From: Desmodus rotundus | Lineage: Eukaryota > Chordata > Mammalia > Chiroptera > Phyllostomidae | DNA: 64,000 nt | Assembly: GCF_022682495.2 (NCBI RefSeq) | Contig: NC_071399.1 | Location: forward strand, 6,739,342 to 6,803,341 | Direction of reading: 5' to 3' | Part shown: one piece after another, positions 1-12,479 of the stretch | Layout of the letters: each line of letters starts with the position of its first letter | How positions within the stretch are numbered: the first letter of the stretch is position 1 | Notes under the pieces: generated by a model | What the model saw: only the letters and a program-made list of their open reading frames with translations | Database searches by the model: none | What the model was told of the DNA's origin: nothing | Made by a program: the position numbers and the translations under genes

Positions 1-205
1 CATACATTTTAATATACAGTGAGATTTAGATTTTTCATCAAGTCAGCCCAAATAGTTTGCAAGGTTTCTGTGCCTTACTCTCTGCTTTCCTCTAACTTTG
101 CTGGGAGGGGGTGGAATCTTGGGTTTTGGTTATAAAGAGGCTATTTCTAAATGACTCTGTGAGACATATCAGGAGCTGGGCTGATGCATTGTGTTTTACA
201 GTAAC

Positions 206-800
206 GATCGCTCTGTCAATCAGTAGCCATGTGTCCAGTGCCCCAGCACCGTGCACAGTGACACTGTGCAGCAAGTGGTGTGAGAGACAAAGAGCTGGGA
301 GAGGTGTGCCTGCTCTCACAGAGCTTCCCATGTCCCTCCGAGCCCGGGTGCGTTCACAGAACAGGGAATCACACCTGCCCGCACGTGCTAGGATCCAAAG
401 CAGCATGAAGGATGTGTCTGAGTAAAGCCAAGGAGTGGAGGAAGGGAACACCCCAGGCTGTGAACAGCTTGAGAAAATAACAGGAAAAGAAGAAAGCATA
501 TCGTCTTTTCAAAGGCAATTGAGTAGACTGGAGCAGAGAATTCACATGCGCTGCTACATTATAAGGGAATAGTGGGAAATGAGGCAAGAAAAGAAAATTG
601 GAACCAGATTGTAGAGGGGCTTAATGCCCGGCCAAGGAATGTGGGCGTTGTGCTGTTGGTATTGAGCAGCTATTGAAGGGTTCTGAGCAAAGGAACGGCC
701 TGATGGAAAGGTATTTGGGCAGATTAAGCTGACAGCTCTGTGCAAGGAGACAGGAGGGGGACGAATCAGGAAGCAGCTGCAGCAGGCGAGCGGGAGTGGA
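206..800 (-). repeat. L2 LINE fragments, antisense
   Basis: Two blocks read like the 3' half of an ancient L2 LINE on the minus strand. Positions 206-345 resemble the antisense 3' end (capital-of-the-tail wording 'gtgcccagcaccgtgcacagtg ... cacagagcttcc'), and 530-800 resemble the more upstream part ('gcagctattgaagggttctgagcaaaggaac' and what follows). The piece between them is not clearly L2. Both blocks are heavily diverged, as expected for this mammal-wide family. The short ORFs here are chance reading through the fossil. Family assignment is from recall. Confidence 0.6.
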
Positions 801-3125
801 GAAGCAGTTTGACTTTGTTGGTTTGGGGTTTTCAAAGTGAAATAATTTTACAAATATGTCAACAACCCCTCATTTGTGCACAAGTTGTAGGAACTCTTGG
901 ATGACATGCTGGCTTTTATCAAGAAGTGTTTTTTATATAACAAAAACGAATAGTCCCTTTCTAGAAAAATCATTGGACCTCTTTCTCATTCTTTTCTTGA
1001 TTAACAGTGACAAGCAAGCTAAAAACTGACAAGGAAATAGCAAAAGAGCAGGAAAGGATGAAAACAAGCGAATGTTTTGCTAAGGAAATAGGTATTTCTG
1101 TGGTTCTTATCATTATGAGTTAATTATAGGCTCTCAGCAAACATCCCATATGAACTCAGAAGTGCAATATGTTTTATTTGAAAAAGTGAAATAGTGATTT
1201 CCTTTCCAGTATTCAATTGCATTTCCTGCTATTTTAAGACTACTCAGTGGTACCAAGGTACTTTGACAGCCAATTATGCCAGCATGTCTTTGCTGTGTAT
1301 TTTAACTATAATGCTTTTTAAAAGCTCTAATTGCAAACATAGAGTTCATCTTAATTGATCAGATGTGCATCTAGAGTTGTCTGAAGACTCCAGTGTCATC
1401 ACTAAATAACTGACATCCATGAGCACAAAAAAAAACAAAAAAAAAACAAAAAAAACCCTGTTGGAATTAGACATACTTCCTTCGTAGCTAGTATTTACAT
1501 TTTTTTCTCCCCAACTTTCTTTTCTCCATCGTCTTCACTCTTGAGGAAGGAAGGATGGCACGGAGTTCCTGAGTTCTTGGCCATATTAAAGAATGAGATA
1601 AACCTTAGACCGTCTCTGGGAGTTCATAGTCTGATTTCCTGGGGCCAGGAGAGAGAGCTGATGATTACAGTTGCAGCCATTGCAAACCTCACTCTTGCCC
1701 ACGCCAGCTGATTCCTGCAAAGTAGGTTTAAAGCACAGCACGGTACACATTCTACAAAAGGTGACTTTCCAGAGTAACAAGTCCCCATGTGAATGTCGCC
1801 CTAGTGCCTGTGAGCTACAACTCGGTTTAAAAGCTGATATCTGATTGATTTAGGCATGGGGTCATTGCTTAATTTACTTTGGCTTGATTTTTTTTTTTTT
1901 CTTTTCTTCACCCTCCCAATTGGCTTCTCCAGAGGAGAGAAGTCAGACAGTAGTTACCCCTTTGGAAAGAAAAGATAAGCTGAGCACTCTGGAATGCATT
2001 TTTCTAACACTCCTTTACCAAGTGTTACGTGACTATATCAAATTTCTTTAGAATTTGCTAATGAGAAACAGACAACTCCAAAGAAAATACAACCAAGAGA
2101 CGCAGTAAAAGAGGATTTCAGAAATACACATGGTTCTAAACGGCACTAAGATTGTGTGCTTTAGAGTTCTGCTCTTTTATTTTTTCCACGTTTGAGTAGG
2201 CACCACGGTTGATTATCAGGTTGAGGAAGGGCAGAAGGACATGCCTGCTGATTATAGATGTGCATGTGTATAAAATTTCCACACATAATATAATATTTCA
2301 AAGTTATTTTTATGGAGGCCCAGGGGCCCCAGAACTTAAACAAAACTGCTGATCATTGGCTCCAAAAAGTACTTAGAAGGAATTATAGTTGGTATTTTTT
2401 TTCTTTTTTACATCACATGGAGTAATTTTCAGACTTTTGGGCTACAGATCACATAATATTTATTTATTCAGCTGGCTTTGGAGATTCGAGCAATATCTGG
2501 AGACACACGAGTCTTTGCCTTGCTTAAAAAAAAGCATACTCAAAAGTAAAGCTGTGCATTTTTATACACCAAAGTTTCTTACAGAGAGGAGTGGATATCG
2601 AAAAAAAAGTAATTTTAAAATTAAAAATAAAGAAGCTAAACAGCCCCAGAAAAAAAATGTGTCCAGCATCACCTCTTTAAGGAAATCTTCAGCAAACTTT
2701 CCATCCCCTGTGCTAGAATGCTGGAAAATGCGTTTTCTTTCAAAAGAGAACTGTAAACAATACTTGCATTATCCTACTTTGATCGTCTACAACAAACAAG
2801 ACCTAGTTCACCCTCTAAGAATAATCATTTAGCAGAAGGCATGTAATTTTGTTGGTATTATTGGTAGAGATTTATGTCACAGAATGAACTCATTCTTTGC
2901 TATGAAAGGCGGTGGATAAATATTTCATAGCTGTGGCTTTTGAAGAACATTCCACCTTTCAGTCTTAAAGCAGTCTTTCAACATGAATGCCAATCAGAAG
3001 TCTTTAACAGATACAGAATGCATCTTGTCTGCTTTTCTTTGAAAAATGTAAGGATGTCAAGATGTACCTGAAATATTCATTATGTGGACAATATTACAAG
3101 CTAGGTTGGAACTTGCTGAATGCTT
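801..3125. other. unique AT-rich sequence, no gene seen
   Basis: I see no exon, RNA gene or clear repeat here. An A-rich run broken by single C bases lies at 1425-1456. The stretch 1170-1380 is rich in homeodomain-like words (TTAATTGATC, CTAATTGCAA) and could be a conserved noncoding element. A 147-codon ORF at 2389-2832 starts inside a T run, is lysine-rich and low in complexity, and is not credible as a gene. Confidence 0.55.
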
Positions 3126-3770
3126 CAGTCACTACTAACTTACTCAGACTTTCCTGTCTTTATTTCCAGTTCCCTAATTCTTCATGAGTCTGTGGTCTGT
3201 CTGATGTCCTTATATTATTCCTACACAACTAAATTTACTGTAGTATGTAATAGCACAGTTTTATTTATTTGTATTTGTTTTATTTATTTTGTTAGCTTAC
3301 CTATCGAATCATCGTACCAGGAATCATGTTCTTTTCCTTCATTCTTTCTTCTACTCTTTCTCCTTTTACGTACCTATCCCTATTACTCAAATAAAGCAAT
3401 AACTTTTTCAGGAAAGTATCCTTTCTATGAGTTTCCCTGCCACCATCTGACTAGTATAGAGGAACATCCTTGTTAGAGAGAAGACTGATTTGTAGAGTTT
3501 TGCCAGTATGATTTCTGTATACTGTGCTCTGAGTCTCTGCGAAAAGCATGTCCACAAATTGAGTCTGGAACCCAGTCTTGTCACGCAGGCTCACCTCCTC
3601 GATACTGACTGATCTTTGTTTTGGGTAAAAACTATTATATTTTGTGTTAATATGAGGTGTTTTTCATACAAAGTGACATGATTCGATAAGGTGTTTGAAA
3701 GCAGAGACCTTTAAAAGGGTACCTTACAGTACAAAATAGATGTTTACCCAGCTTTCAAAGGGATGTGTAT
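3126..3770. other. unique, pyrimidine-rich in part, no gene seen
   Basis: Positions 3126-3480 are T and C rich, with many TTTATTT and CTTTCTTC words, and may be an old unrecognised repeat. The remaining part shows nothing I can name. Confidence 0.45.
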
Positions 3771-3804
3771 GCACACACACACACATATATGCCATGTGTG
3801 TGTG
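3771..3804. repeat. short (CA)n / (TG)n inverted microsatellite
   Basis: A (CA)7 run is followed by a short TATATG spacer and a (TG)n run, so the two arms are self-complementary and could fold into a hairpin. Confidence 0.8.
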
Positions 3805-3877
3805 CCTACCTCTCTCTGTCACAGACCAAACTGCTACGAGAAACACGTCAAAAAGAGGGCCAAACAAAACATTTTTT

Positions 3878-3925
3878 TCAGGCCTTATGATGTGCCAGGC
3901 ACTGGAGCAGATAGCTTTTTAATGT
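3878..3925 (-). repeat. possible MIR/L2 fragment, antisense
   Basis: The phrase 'atgatgtgccaggcactggagcag' is typical of antisense MIR or L2 ends ('tatgtgccaggcactg'). It is too short to assign to a family. Confidence 0.4.
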
Positions 3926-3986
3926 TTTCTTAATTAAAGTGGAATTAAAAAGATGTTTTATTAAATTGTTGTTTTATTATATTATA

Positions 3987-4289
3987 CAGTTGACCCTTGA
4001 ACAATGAAAGGGTTGGGGGGCACTGATCACCCCCCCCCCGCCCCAGTAGAAAGTCCCTGATTAATTTCTGGCCCCCACCAAAATAGTTGTCCTTCAGTAT
4101 CCACACAGGATTGGTTCCAGAAACCCCAAGTCCATGACTGCTCACGTCCCTGTACAAAACGGCATAGTTGGTGCATAGAGGCGGGACTCGGCATCAGCCT
4201 TGCTGAAAACAGTAGGGGTCTGTGGTGGAAAACATGTGCGTGTTAGTGGACCCTTGCAGTTCAAAGCCTTGTTGTTAAAGGGTCAACTG
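3987..4289. mobile_element. Tigger-type (pogo/Tc1-mariner) non-autonomous DNA transposon
   Basis: The element starts CAGTTGACCCTTGAACAA and ends TTGTTAAAGGGTCAACTG. The terminal inverted repeats match over about 18 bases with one change, and a looser match extends inward (AGTGGACCCTTGCAGTTCAAA near the right end). It is flanked by TA on both sides (3985-3986 and 4290-4291), the target duplication of this superfamily. At 303 bp it is far too short to encode a transposase, so it is a MITE-like internal deletion. The centre includes wording of the 'gtatccacacaggattggttccag' kind, which I associate with MER2/Tigger elements. A G6 run and a C9 run face each other near 4015-4039. The exact subfamily is not certain. 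Confidence 0.85.
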
Positions 4290-6027
4290 TATATAAAACA
4301 GAATTATATTTATTTTATTACTCTACTTGATTATTCTGATGGCTGAACTACCTACCATATCCTGTTTGGAGCAACAGATCTCTGTTTCTAGAGAAATAAA
4401 GTATAGGAAACATGAAAAGGAACTCAAGTGGATTTATTTTGTTTATAAAGTAGCATATCCCTTAACGAGTAAAAAGTATCTGTTCCCTTTGAAGTTAGCA
4501 GTGGGGAGTACAGGTGCAAACAAAAGGAAGGTCAGGCATCAGGAAGGACGATCACACGAATAATATGTTTCAGAAATATGTCATGGAAATGTGGGACGTT
4601 TCTGATCTCGTTCATCGGAAACCCATACAGTGGTATTACATATATTCTTGCCTACGTGACTTTTTAAAAAATACTTTTGTGAGCGCTAGTTGTGTATTTT
4701 AACACACTGAAGAGAATGGAGGTTAGAAAAAAATCAACAGTTCAGCTAAATAAATCAATTTCACAAATGCAAAGATGAATCCTATGGTTTCTGTGATAGT
4801 GTTCCTTCCCGTGATTGTCTTTTTAGCTGCACATTCATGCTTCTTCAAAGAACTGTAAGCAATGCATTTTTAACAAAATCACAATGACTCTATTACTTTC
4901 ATGAGGATTTATTCATAGTGACTACTAAATAAAAATGTCAAAGACACAGTAAATATCATGCATAGGAGGCATAAAGAAATGCTACATTGGTTTGAGGACA
5001 AATAGGAAATGTAATTTACATTTTAAGTAGAAAATGAATTTCTAGTAATGTTTGGCAAAAACGAATTACAGGCAAAAAACCTAATGGTTCTCATGATACC
5101 TGGATAAGAAGGCAAAATTGAAACAAATTCAGGTTCTCTGTAACGTACAAACAAGGCAGACCCTGGGCAAGGCTGTGAAGTGAGCACTTGCCCTTGGCAT
5201 TGGCCCCCAGGTTCCCCGCCCCGCGCAGCTGTTCTCGGGGGCCCAGGCCCCTAGGAGTACCTGGCCACAGACAAGATCTGTTTTTTCCGTCCCTGCTCAT
5301 AAAACTTTCTCTGTCCTGACTTCCTTCCCTCCTTTTATGGCAATGTTTCTCAAACTTTTGATTGTAGATAACTTAGGGATTTATATATCCTTATCTAGTT
5401 CTGCTTTCCATAGACAAAGTAAACCCCATAATAAAAAAAAAAAAGTACTTGAAGAGGAACAAAATAAAAAGCAACATAATGCCAACATAGCAATCACACA
5501 ACAAAACCAAACAATGAACATATATAAAATCTGAGAATGTTACAAATATGTTAATTCATACGTATTTGTCTTCAGCCAAGACTAGTTCCAAAGAGCCCCT
5601 CCCTGGATTTCAGGAATTCTAACAGTTTCCATATGAACGTAAGTGGCAGTAGCAAGGCTCCTGAGACTTACGTTGTGCTCAGGTGTCTTTGTGGAACACT
5701 GATTCAGAGCCCTCAGTTAATTCTGGCAACATGCAAATATTAGTTCAAATAGAGCACCTTCCAGCAAGTCAGCAGATACTAGTGAGTATCCATTAACCTC
5801 TATGAAATTGCATATTATTCAACTCTAAAATCAAAGAAGAGTTTTCTGTCCATCAGGCTGAACTTTGAAGCTCCCCAGAAATCCATAAGGCTCTGAGCTG
5901 GAGGGCCCCAGCATCAGCTCAGTGACAGTGGGCGGCTAGGGTGTGAGGCTGTTCCCAGAGAGAGATTACATTTTCAGCCTTCTTCTCTTGCGTGCTCATG
6001 ACCATGAGCTGAAAACACCGAGCTACT
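4290..6027. other. unique sequence, no gene seen
   Basis: AT-rich overall. A short GC-rich patch at about 5200-5260 (runs of C and G with a few CpG) is too small for a CpG island. No exon or named repeat was recognised. Confidence 0.5.
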
Positions 6028-6051
6028 GAGAGAGAGAGAGAGAGAGAGAGA
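6028..6051. repeat. (GA)12 microsatellite
   Basis: Uninterrupted GA dinucleotides. The short minus-strand ORF across it (serine/leucine repeats) is an artefact of the repeat. Confidence 0.95.
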
Positions 6052-9020
6052 ACACGACAGAGAGAAAATTTTATCTCGGTAAGCCACAGAGACCTGCCTC
6101 ACCCTGCCAAAAAAACACACAAAGAAACAAAAATCCATCGGGCTGTTACTGGGCCACAAACTGGAGAATTGGTGCAAGAAGCAATGACAGTTAGCAGCAA
6201 CGTAGTCAGTGGTCAAAGCAGCCAAGATACAAATCAGAGTCAAATAAAATTATAGGAGGTCTGGTAGGATGAGGCTTATGTCAAGGACGATTCAAGGTGG
6301 CAGGTAAACTGCCCCACAGGTTTGCAGACTGAGACGCTAGAGCACTAATATTCCAGATGAGGAATCTCAGTGTCCAGAGATGCTGCAACTGGAGCTTTCT
6401 ACAGTTGAACTGCCCGTATCCATTTAAGTCAGTGTTTGCCAGAGGCGTTTTCTTTTTGCCAAGACTTTGAATTATCAATGCCAAGTCCGTCAGCTGCATC
6501 TACCATTTATTGTCTCCATTTGCTCCATAGTGAGTCGGTTCTATGACTCAATTAGGGCTCTGAGGACATCCATTTGTCTGAACATGTCAAGCCACCTATA
6601 CAAAGTAATTGAAAGAGTGTTTGAATGTGAAATCACTATTTTTTGTCCTATTATAACTACCGATTACTACATTATTCAACTACTACCATAGTCAATTTAT
6701 ACACATCTTTCACCCCTATGTGGTGCTTACAGATAGGAAATGATGTCATAAACTTCACCTGAGCTATAAGGTTGGCCGTCCTGGATGCTAACTAGCAATA
6801 CATCGTTGGACATCAGCTTGGAGCACAGCACAAGATTTCGAGCTGATTGTTGTTGCCGATCATTCCTGTGATTCTACTGATAAATCTTTACTTTTTAGAT
6901 TCTATTTCCAGGGAAGTCAAGGACAAGTGTTAATGTGAATATTGCTTATTTTTCTTTCCTTTTTCCTTCTTCTCTTTTGTTGTTGCTGTTGATGAAGATG
7001 ATCCTGAAAGAGACAAGGGGATGGAAAAACATAAACTGCATTATTCGGGTTTTAGACACTCGAGGTTTTCTGTTAAAAATGTCTAGTTCAGCAGACCCTG
7101 AATGCCCTTTGTATTGGACAGTGGACATAATGTCACCCACATGCTACATGGAGGATATAACAATGAGGGGCGGAAGCCTGGCTCACGCAAAGTCCCTTGC
7201 TGGTCAACATGGTGGTGGCTCGCTCAGCTTCTGAGCACTGACAGAAGTAACCATTTTTTTCTACTCAATTTTCACCATAGACACTTTTTCCCTCTGATCT
7301 TCAGATATTATACATGCCCCCAGGTTTATAGAGCTTTAGAAATCTGGTCACTTTACTCTTTCTTCTTCCATTTGTAGTATGATTCTTATCAGAGACCTCC
7401 CAAATAAATATTGAAGGAGACTTGAATGGGGGGGGGGACCCTCAGAATGTAGAAAAACATATATCTATAAGCACAGACATTTGCTAGTTTAAGGCTATTT
7501 TAAATAATCAGTTTGGGTACCACTGTTTATAAACCTGCAGAGAATGGATTGCTCTGTTATACACTATATTCATTTTCTTTAAATCCCTAGTTCTCAGTTC
7601 CTTTCTAAATATTTGTGACGGGTATCAAATTACTGGAAGCTGAAAGTAGTTTTTGCAGGAGTAGAGTTAATAGTAAATGATTATTTTAATTCACTTGATA
7701 TTTGGGAACCATAATCTTGATTGCCTGGCTTAACTCAGTAGCACTCTTAAGTAATTACTCTCCATAAATTAACATGCTATTTCTATCTTCTGTGAGTTGC
7801 AAGAAATAGAAGCTGTTAACGATAAACTATACCTAAATCACCCAGGTCACAGACAACCCAGAAGTTTCTTATGCCATCCTGATTAATTGTAAGGTGATCA
7901 GCTGTGTGTATGTCTCATAATTAGGACGGACTGAACAATCGACCCAACTTTTCCACTACTGAGTTACTTGTTTTGTAGACGCTGCCTTGTATTGTCTTAT
8001 TGGCATATCATTCCACTTAATGAAACCCTGTAACGGAAAAAGTATGAGAAGTCACTGAAACTACCTACTTATGTTTGGTAACTTTAATAATGGTTTTTTA
8101 AATGATTTATTCTAACCAGTGAACCCCAAGAAGACCATGTCTTGAACTGTAGTATTCACGGCTCCTCTGAGAGAGAGATCTGCTTTTCAGGAGAGAAAAC
8201 TGTGACACACCAGTGATATGAAGTGCCATGACCATTTAAGTAAATAACTAGTATATGCTGCAAAATTGTATATTCAGAAGCAGCAAAGGATAGATTATCA
8301 CTATATCAAGATTAAACAATTACCATTGAGAGTAATTATATTTATATTGGTATTGGCAGTCCTCTGAGCTGATAATGTTTTGTTAGGGTGTTTGAGTCAA
8401 GGCGAATAACATGTTGACAAGTTTCAATATACAAGTAAATTTTTGTATTTCCCAGAAGTTATAGCAATTACAAACAGTAAAATCTCTTCCAAACATGGCT
8501 GGCCAACACCTCCATCTATATGACTATGCTGGCACTAATTTTAAAGAGCTAGTGATCGCCTTTAAACATATCAGATGAATCTCTGTGGATAAGGAGACCG
8601 GGGAAGGTAATGCAGAGTGCTACCCCAGGGTACAACCAGTGAGGAGCAGAGTTGCACACCAGAATTCTTGTCTCTGGAGAGACCGTGGGGTCTAGTAGAG
8701 AAGGCCTGTTCCTCAGGGTCGACCACACTGGGTTTTAGAGTCGGGGAGAGTCTCTCCAGCCTCACTGGGTCGCTGTGGGGGTGAACCACGTGACCTCGCA
8801 GTGCCCAACACAAGTCATGAGCCTCCTTCCCATGAGTTCATTTCCTTCTTTCCACCAAGTGCTCTGATTGTGCCCATGTGACAGAAGGTCAGTTTTAGGG
8901 GAAAACAGGCAACTTTCAGCTACAATACTAATTGTATTTTAAAGTGTCTTTGCAACGTGGCCATTTAGAAGTGTATTAGGGTAGTTAGCACTTCTGTTTC
9001 CTGACTGTCAGATAAAGAGT
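6052..9020. other. unique sequence, no gene seen
   Basis: No exon or confident repeat. There is a G10 homopolymer at 7428-7437. The stretches 7740-7830 and 8060-8420 are AT-rich and free of recognisable repeats. Short ORFs here have no domain-like content. Confidence 0.5.
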
Positions 9021-9090
9021 GTGTATCTGATACAGTGCCAGGGACACAACTGATGTTCAGCGACCATTTCCTGATGAATAAGTACATGGG
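9021..9090 (+). repeat. L2 3' end fragment, sense
   Basis: The order 'cagtgccagggacacaactgatgttcag' followed by a 'gatgaataag'-like tail is the layout of an L2 3' end (cost-of-divergence form of 'agtgcctggcacatagtaggcgctcaataaa ... gaatgaatg'). Confidence 0.45.
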
Positions 9091-9779
9091 AAAATGTGGA
9101 ATGTGTATTCTCATATGAGACATTTATGTTAGAAACAATGTTGGATAATGTGACTAGATTCCTGAGCCAAACTACAAAAGTCTACAGAACCAGTAAGAAA
9201 ATTTTGTCAGTGCCACTATAAAACTGGGCCCATGCGTTTTCCTGTAAAAATACGTTTCAGTTGTTTCAGTTGGGAACTTGACGCTGAGGAGCCCACAGCT
9301 CCTTCTACGTGAAGTCACACCAACAGCTTTTTCCCACAGCTGTTCCCACTAGTCAGGTGGCAAGGAGACAGAAATTCTCTGGCTCCAAGCTACTCGTGCG
9401 GATTTGCCAAACCCAAAGGACTGATTTCAGAAAGTGATTTTAATCACTGGTTTGTGTAAGAACCTTTCTTCAATAGCTACAGTCTCTAGAATCACAAATG
9501 GCCCCTGGCCCCTGAAGCTAACTTTGGACACTGGCTTGTCCCCACCCCCAGCTCGGCCGTGGCACCATGTGCCACCGCTCCAACCACGCTGGCTCTCAGG
9601 GGCACGTTTGAGAGCCAGGAATCAGAGGAACAAGTATCAGCCGTGTACTCTGTAAGTTATAAGACATGGATCTGTGTGTTCCGTAACAATGTAAAAATTC
9701 CAAATTTTTCATCTAGTTAGAAACCATAAACAAATGTAACAGGAGTCCACTTGCCACTTGCCAGTAGCCCTGGAATATC
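9091..9779. other. unique sequence, no gene seen
   Basis: Nothing identifiable. A moderately GC-rich patch lies at 9500-9640. Confidence 0.5.
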
Positions 9780-10640
9780 ACCGTTATATGGGGCTTCAGT
9801 CTGAATTTGCCAGACTCTTCCAAGCTTCCTTATTCCTCTCTGTTTTCTCGCTTGCTTCTCCCTTTCCCCTAAATGTAAAGGAGCCTGTCCATACCCCGTA
9901 TCTGTGTGATCTAGACTCTTTCCCTGGCAATCTCATTGGAATTTGTTGCTTAAATAATCACTTCTCTGAGACTCACAATTTTTTGTCTCTGACCCTTAGG
10001 CCAGATTAGCTTCTCTGCTACAGGCTCCCAAAGGAACCTCCACGCCCCCTCACACGTTATTCTAATCCTTGGTATTGGTTGTCCTGATAAACTGGGAGCT
10101 TCAAGAGGCCCAAGCTCCTGTCTTTCTTTACTTCCCTAATCCATGGGTCTACCTGGGGCACTGCAAGTGACCCAGCCTCTAGTGTCACCTGCGTTCCAAA
10201 TCCTCCAAAAATGTTCTCAAATGAAATTGAAATGTGCCCAGCTCCACCCCACCCCTTTTTCCATTAGGTTCAAATTGTGTACCTTGGTCGTTTTGTACCA
10301 TTGACCCAGATTCTTCCCTGCTCCAGCTCCTCCCTGCCCACCATATTTTAGAAATTGTACTCCTCCTTCAGCCTCAGCTTAAGTCCCAAATCCTCCATAA
10401 AGCTCTCCCCAGCCTCCCAACTGGACGTAGCCGCCCCTGCCGCGTGTCTCCACAAAGATCCATCCCTACCTGTTCTATGGTCCTTTCCAGTTTTGTATGT
10501 TTATAATACTTCTTTATTTACCTGATTTCCTTGAGAAAATGGTTAGCATTATACAGCTATATATCTCTCCTACCACTTGATACATGAGGGATGCTTAGCA
10601 ATTGTTTGTTATATGAGTGATTAAGTGAATGAATTAATAA
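9780..10640 (+). repeat. L2 LINE, 3' part, sense
   Basis: About 860 bp follow the L2 consensus order. The block near 9905-10010 matches the ORF2 3' region ('tctcattggaatttgttgcttaaataatca ... gactcaca'). The block at 10300-10440 matches the 'ctcaagtcccaaatcctccataaagc' and 'ccttccctgacc' region. The end at about 10560-10640 reads 'gatgcttagcaattgtttgtt ... tgaatgaatt', the usual L2 tail. It is strongly diverged and non-functional. Confidence 0.7.
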
Positions 10641-11389
10641 TTGCACATATATGGTACAGTATAGTTAATATACACAGTTATAGTAAAATAAATAGCCCGG
10701 AGTACAGCGATGTTACTCTTCGTGCCATTTCTCCAGGCCTGCGCCACCACCGGGATCTTTGCTTGGCAAGTCTAACGAACCAACTGCCACAAAATTGAGG
10801 AAGGGCATACCTTTTTGGTAAGTAACATGTAAATATTTTAGTCTGGCTGAAATGAACAAGCAAATGCTTATGCCTCCATTTTCTTCAAAGCCCTATTTTG
10901 TAAATTTTTTACACATTCTGGTGTATTTCCTTGGAGGTCAGAGGGGACTGATGAGGAAAAGTTTACAAGAAAATTGTTACTTCTTAAAGACATTAGCACA
11001 AGATCTTTCCATTTTGACACAGTGCTTAGGTGATTCTGTATCTGTCTGGAAGGAATTTGTATTTTGTATAAACTGTGTTGCAGTATAACATTCAGAAAAA
11101 TGTGCAAGATGTAAGCGCACAGCTGGATGAGTTCTCACTGAGTGAGCATGACCTAGTTAAGAAATGGTCCCCCCGACCCTCAGTATGTCCCCACAACCGT
11201 GTGGGCCTTCTAACACACATCCTTACCACCCTCCTCTGGCCGCCCCCCCAAAGCTGATTATAGTTATGACTCCTAACACTGCAAAGTGGATTCCCCCGTT
11301 CTTAAATTGTACGTGAATGGAGGGGCTATCCTTTTAAAAGACTTAAAAATAAAGACAAAAATTACGAAGTGTGCATAAAGGCCAAGTGA
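10641..11389. other. unique sequence, no gene seen
   Basis: No exon or named repeat. A C-rich patch lies at 11165-11255. Confidence 0.5.
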
Positions 11390-11900
11390 TATTTTTTAAA
11401 TTTATGTAACAGCTGTTTTGCCAGATGATTTGACAGCTAATTGGACTGTCTTCGCTTTTACTCTTAAACCCCACGAATATCACCTGTTTTAGGTGAGGGC
11501 CACTGCTGAGTGAGCACGCTGCTCAGGTTTTTGCCTTGTATTTGTGCCTAATAAATTACAGCCTGCCTGAGATCAGAAAAGGCGTGCATCATGTCAAACG
11601 TTTACAGCAACTGTCTTTTATAATTAGAGCAAAAGATTTCTTTAAGCATTGACTGATTAAATCAGTAATTAACATGGGATAAAGAGTTTGCACGGTTTCT
11701 CAAAGGTAACAAGAAGCTAGAGAGAGGTACACTTGATCAGCTGAAGGCTTACTAACACATTGTTAAAGGCTTTGTTTTATTTAGCATAATAAATGAGGAA
11801 CGGCAACGCATTTATTCATTTCAAGAGAGATAACAGCCTTTTCAGTTGTCTGTTCTAGAGAAGGCCTCACTAGAGACCCCCATCTGTCTTAATTTTTAGA
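11390..11900. promoter_or_regulatory. candidate conserved noncoding element / enhancer
   Basis: This repeat-free stretch holds a cluster of developmental-factor motifs: an E-box CAGCTG at 11410-11415, TGACAG (MEIS/TGIF type) at 11431-11436 directly joined to CTAATTGG, and a perfect 13-base palindrome CTGATTAAATCAG at 11653-11665 followed by GTAATTAAC. Such density, with no repeat decay, is what vertebrate enhancers often look like. I cannot align it, so function is inference. Confidence 0.35.
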
Positions 11901-12034
11901 CATCTTCCCAAGATACAGCAATTAAACCCTAACACTTCAATGTTCCATTTAATGATGCAGATAGTATCTAACTGATTGAGATCCTAGAAAGACCTAAGTT
12001 TCTATTTATCCTACATCTCCAGAAATAAAACGTT

Positions 12035-12270
12035 GTTGCTCAATTTCTTTTTGATCGTTATTAAGTGCTGTGACTTCTCATCGTTATTAATTTTCACTGT
12101 AGGGCAAGTGGTGCCTCTCTTCCTCCAAATCATCTCGCTACATTTCGTATCATTAATGATTTACAAATCCTAGTGCGACCGTTTATCTAATCTTGTCTAT
12201 TACAGCTTATTCATCTGTTACCCAGAGAAAGTCTTGACTTTGCTCCTAAGTGTTAGGATACACTCCAGCT
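12035..12270. promoter_or_regulatory. candidate conserved noncoding element / enhancer
   Basis: The 11-mer ATCGTTATTAA occurs twice, 26 bases apart (12054-12064 and 12080-12090). A perfect 12-base palindrome ATCATTAATGAT lies at 12149-12160, and GTTTATCTAATC, with a GATA-like core, follows at about 12181. These are homeodomain and POU-like words. The region shows no repeat identity. Regulatory function is inferred only. Confidence 0.35.
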
Positions 12271-12479
12271 TAGCATCAATGCCAGTGTAGTCCTCTGTAT
12301 GCCTGCATCGTGTTCACATGTCCTTGAACATGTATTCAGTCATCTTCCAGGGCATTTTGCATGTAAGAAACACTTTTGAAGTGTATTTCCCAATCGAGTT
12401 TTATTTCACTCTTCAGTGGATTTCTGTGTGTCTTAAAGAACATACAGGTATACGTTATAAAGCATTTAATAAACTGGAA

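Noticed and set aside
2389..2832. ORF of 147 codons, plus strand
   Set aside because: It begins in a T-run, is lysine/serine-rich and low-complexity, and has no splice or promoter context.
5200..5260. GC-rich patch as a possible CpG island
   Set aside because: It is only about 60 bases long with few CpG pairs.
5335..5410. Possible hAT fragment ('aatgtttctcaaacttttgattgtag')
   Set aside because: Only a short terminal-like phrase matches, with no matching right end.
5974..6243. Minus-strand ORF with SLSLSL repeats
   Set aside because: It is translation of the (GA)12 microsatellite.
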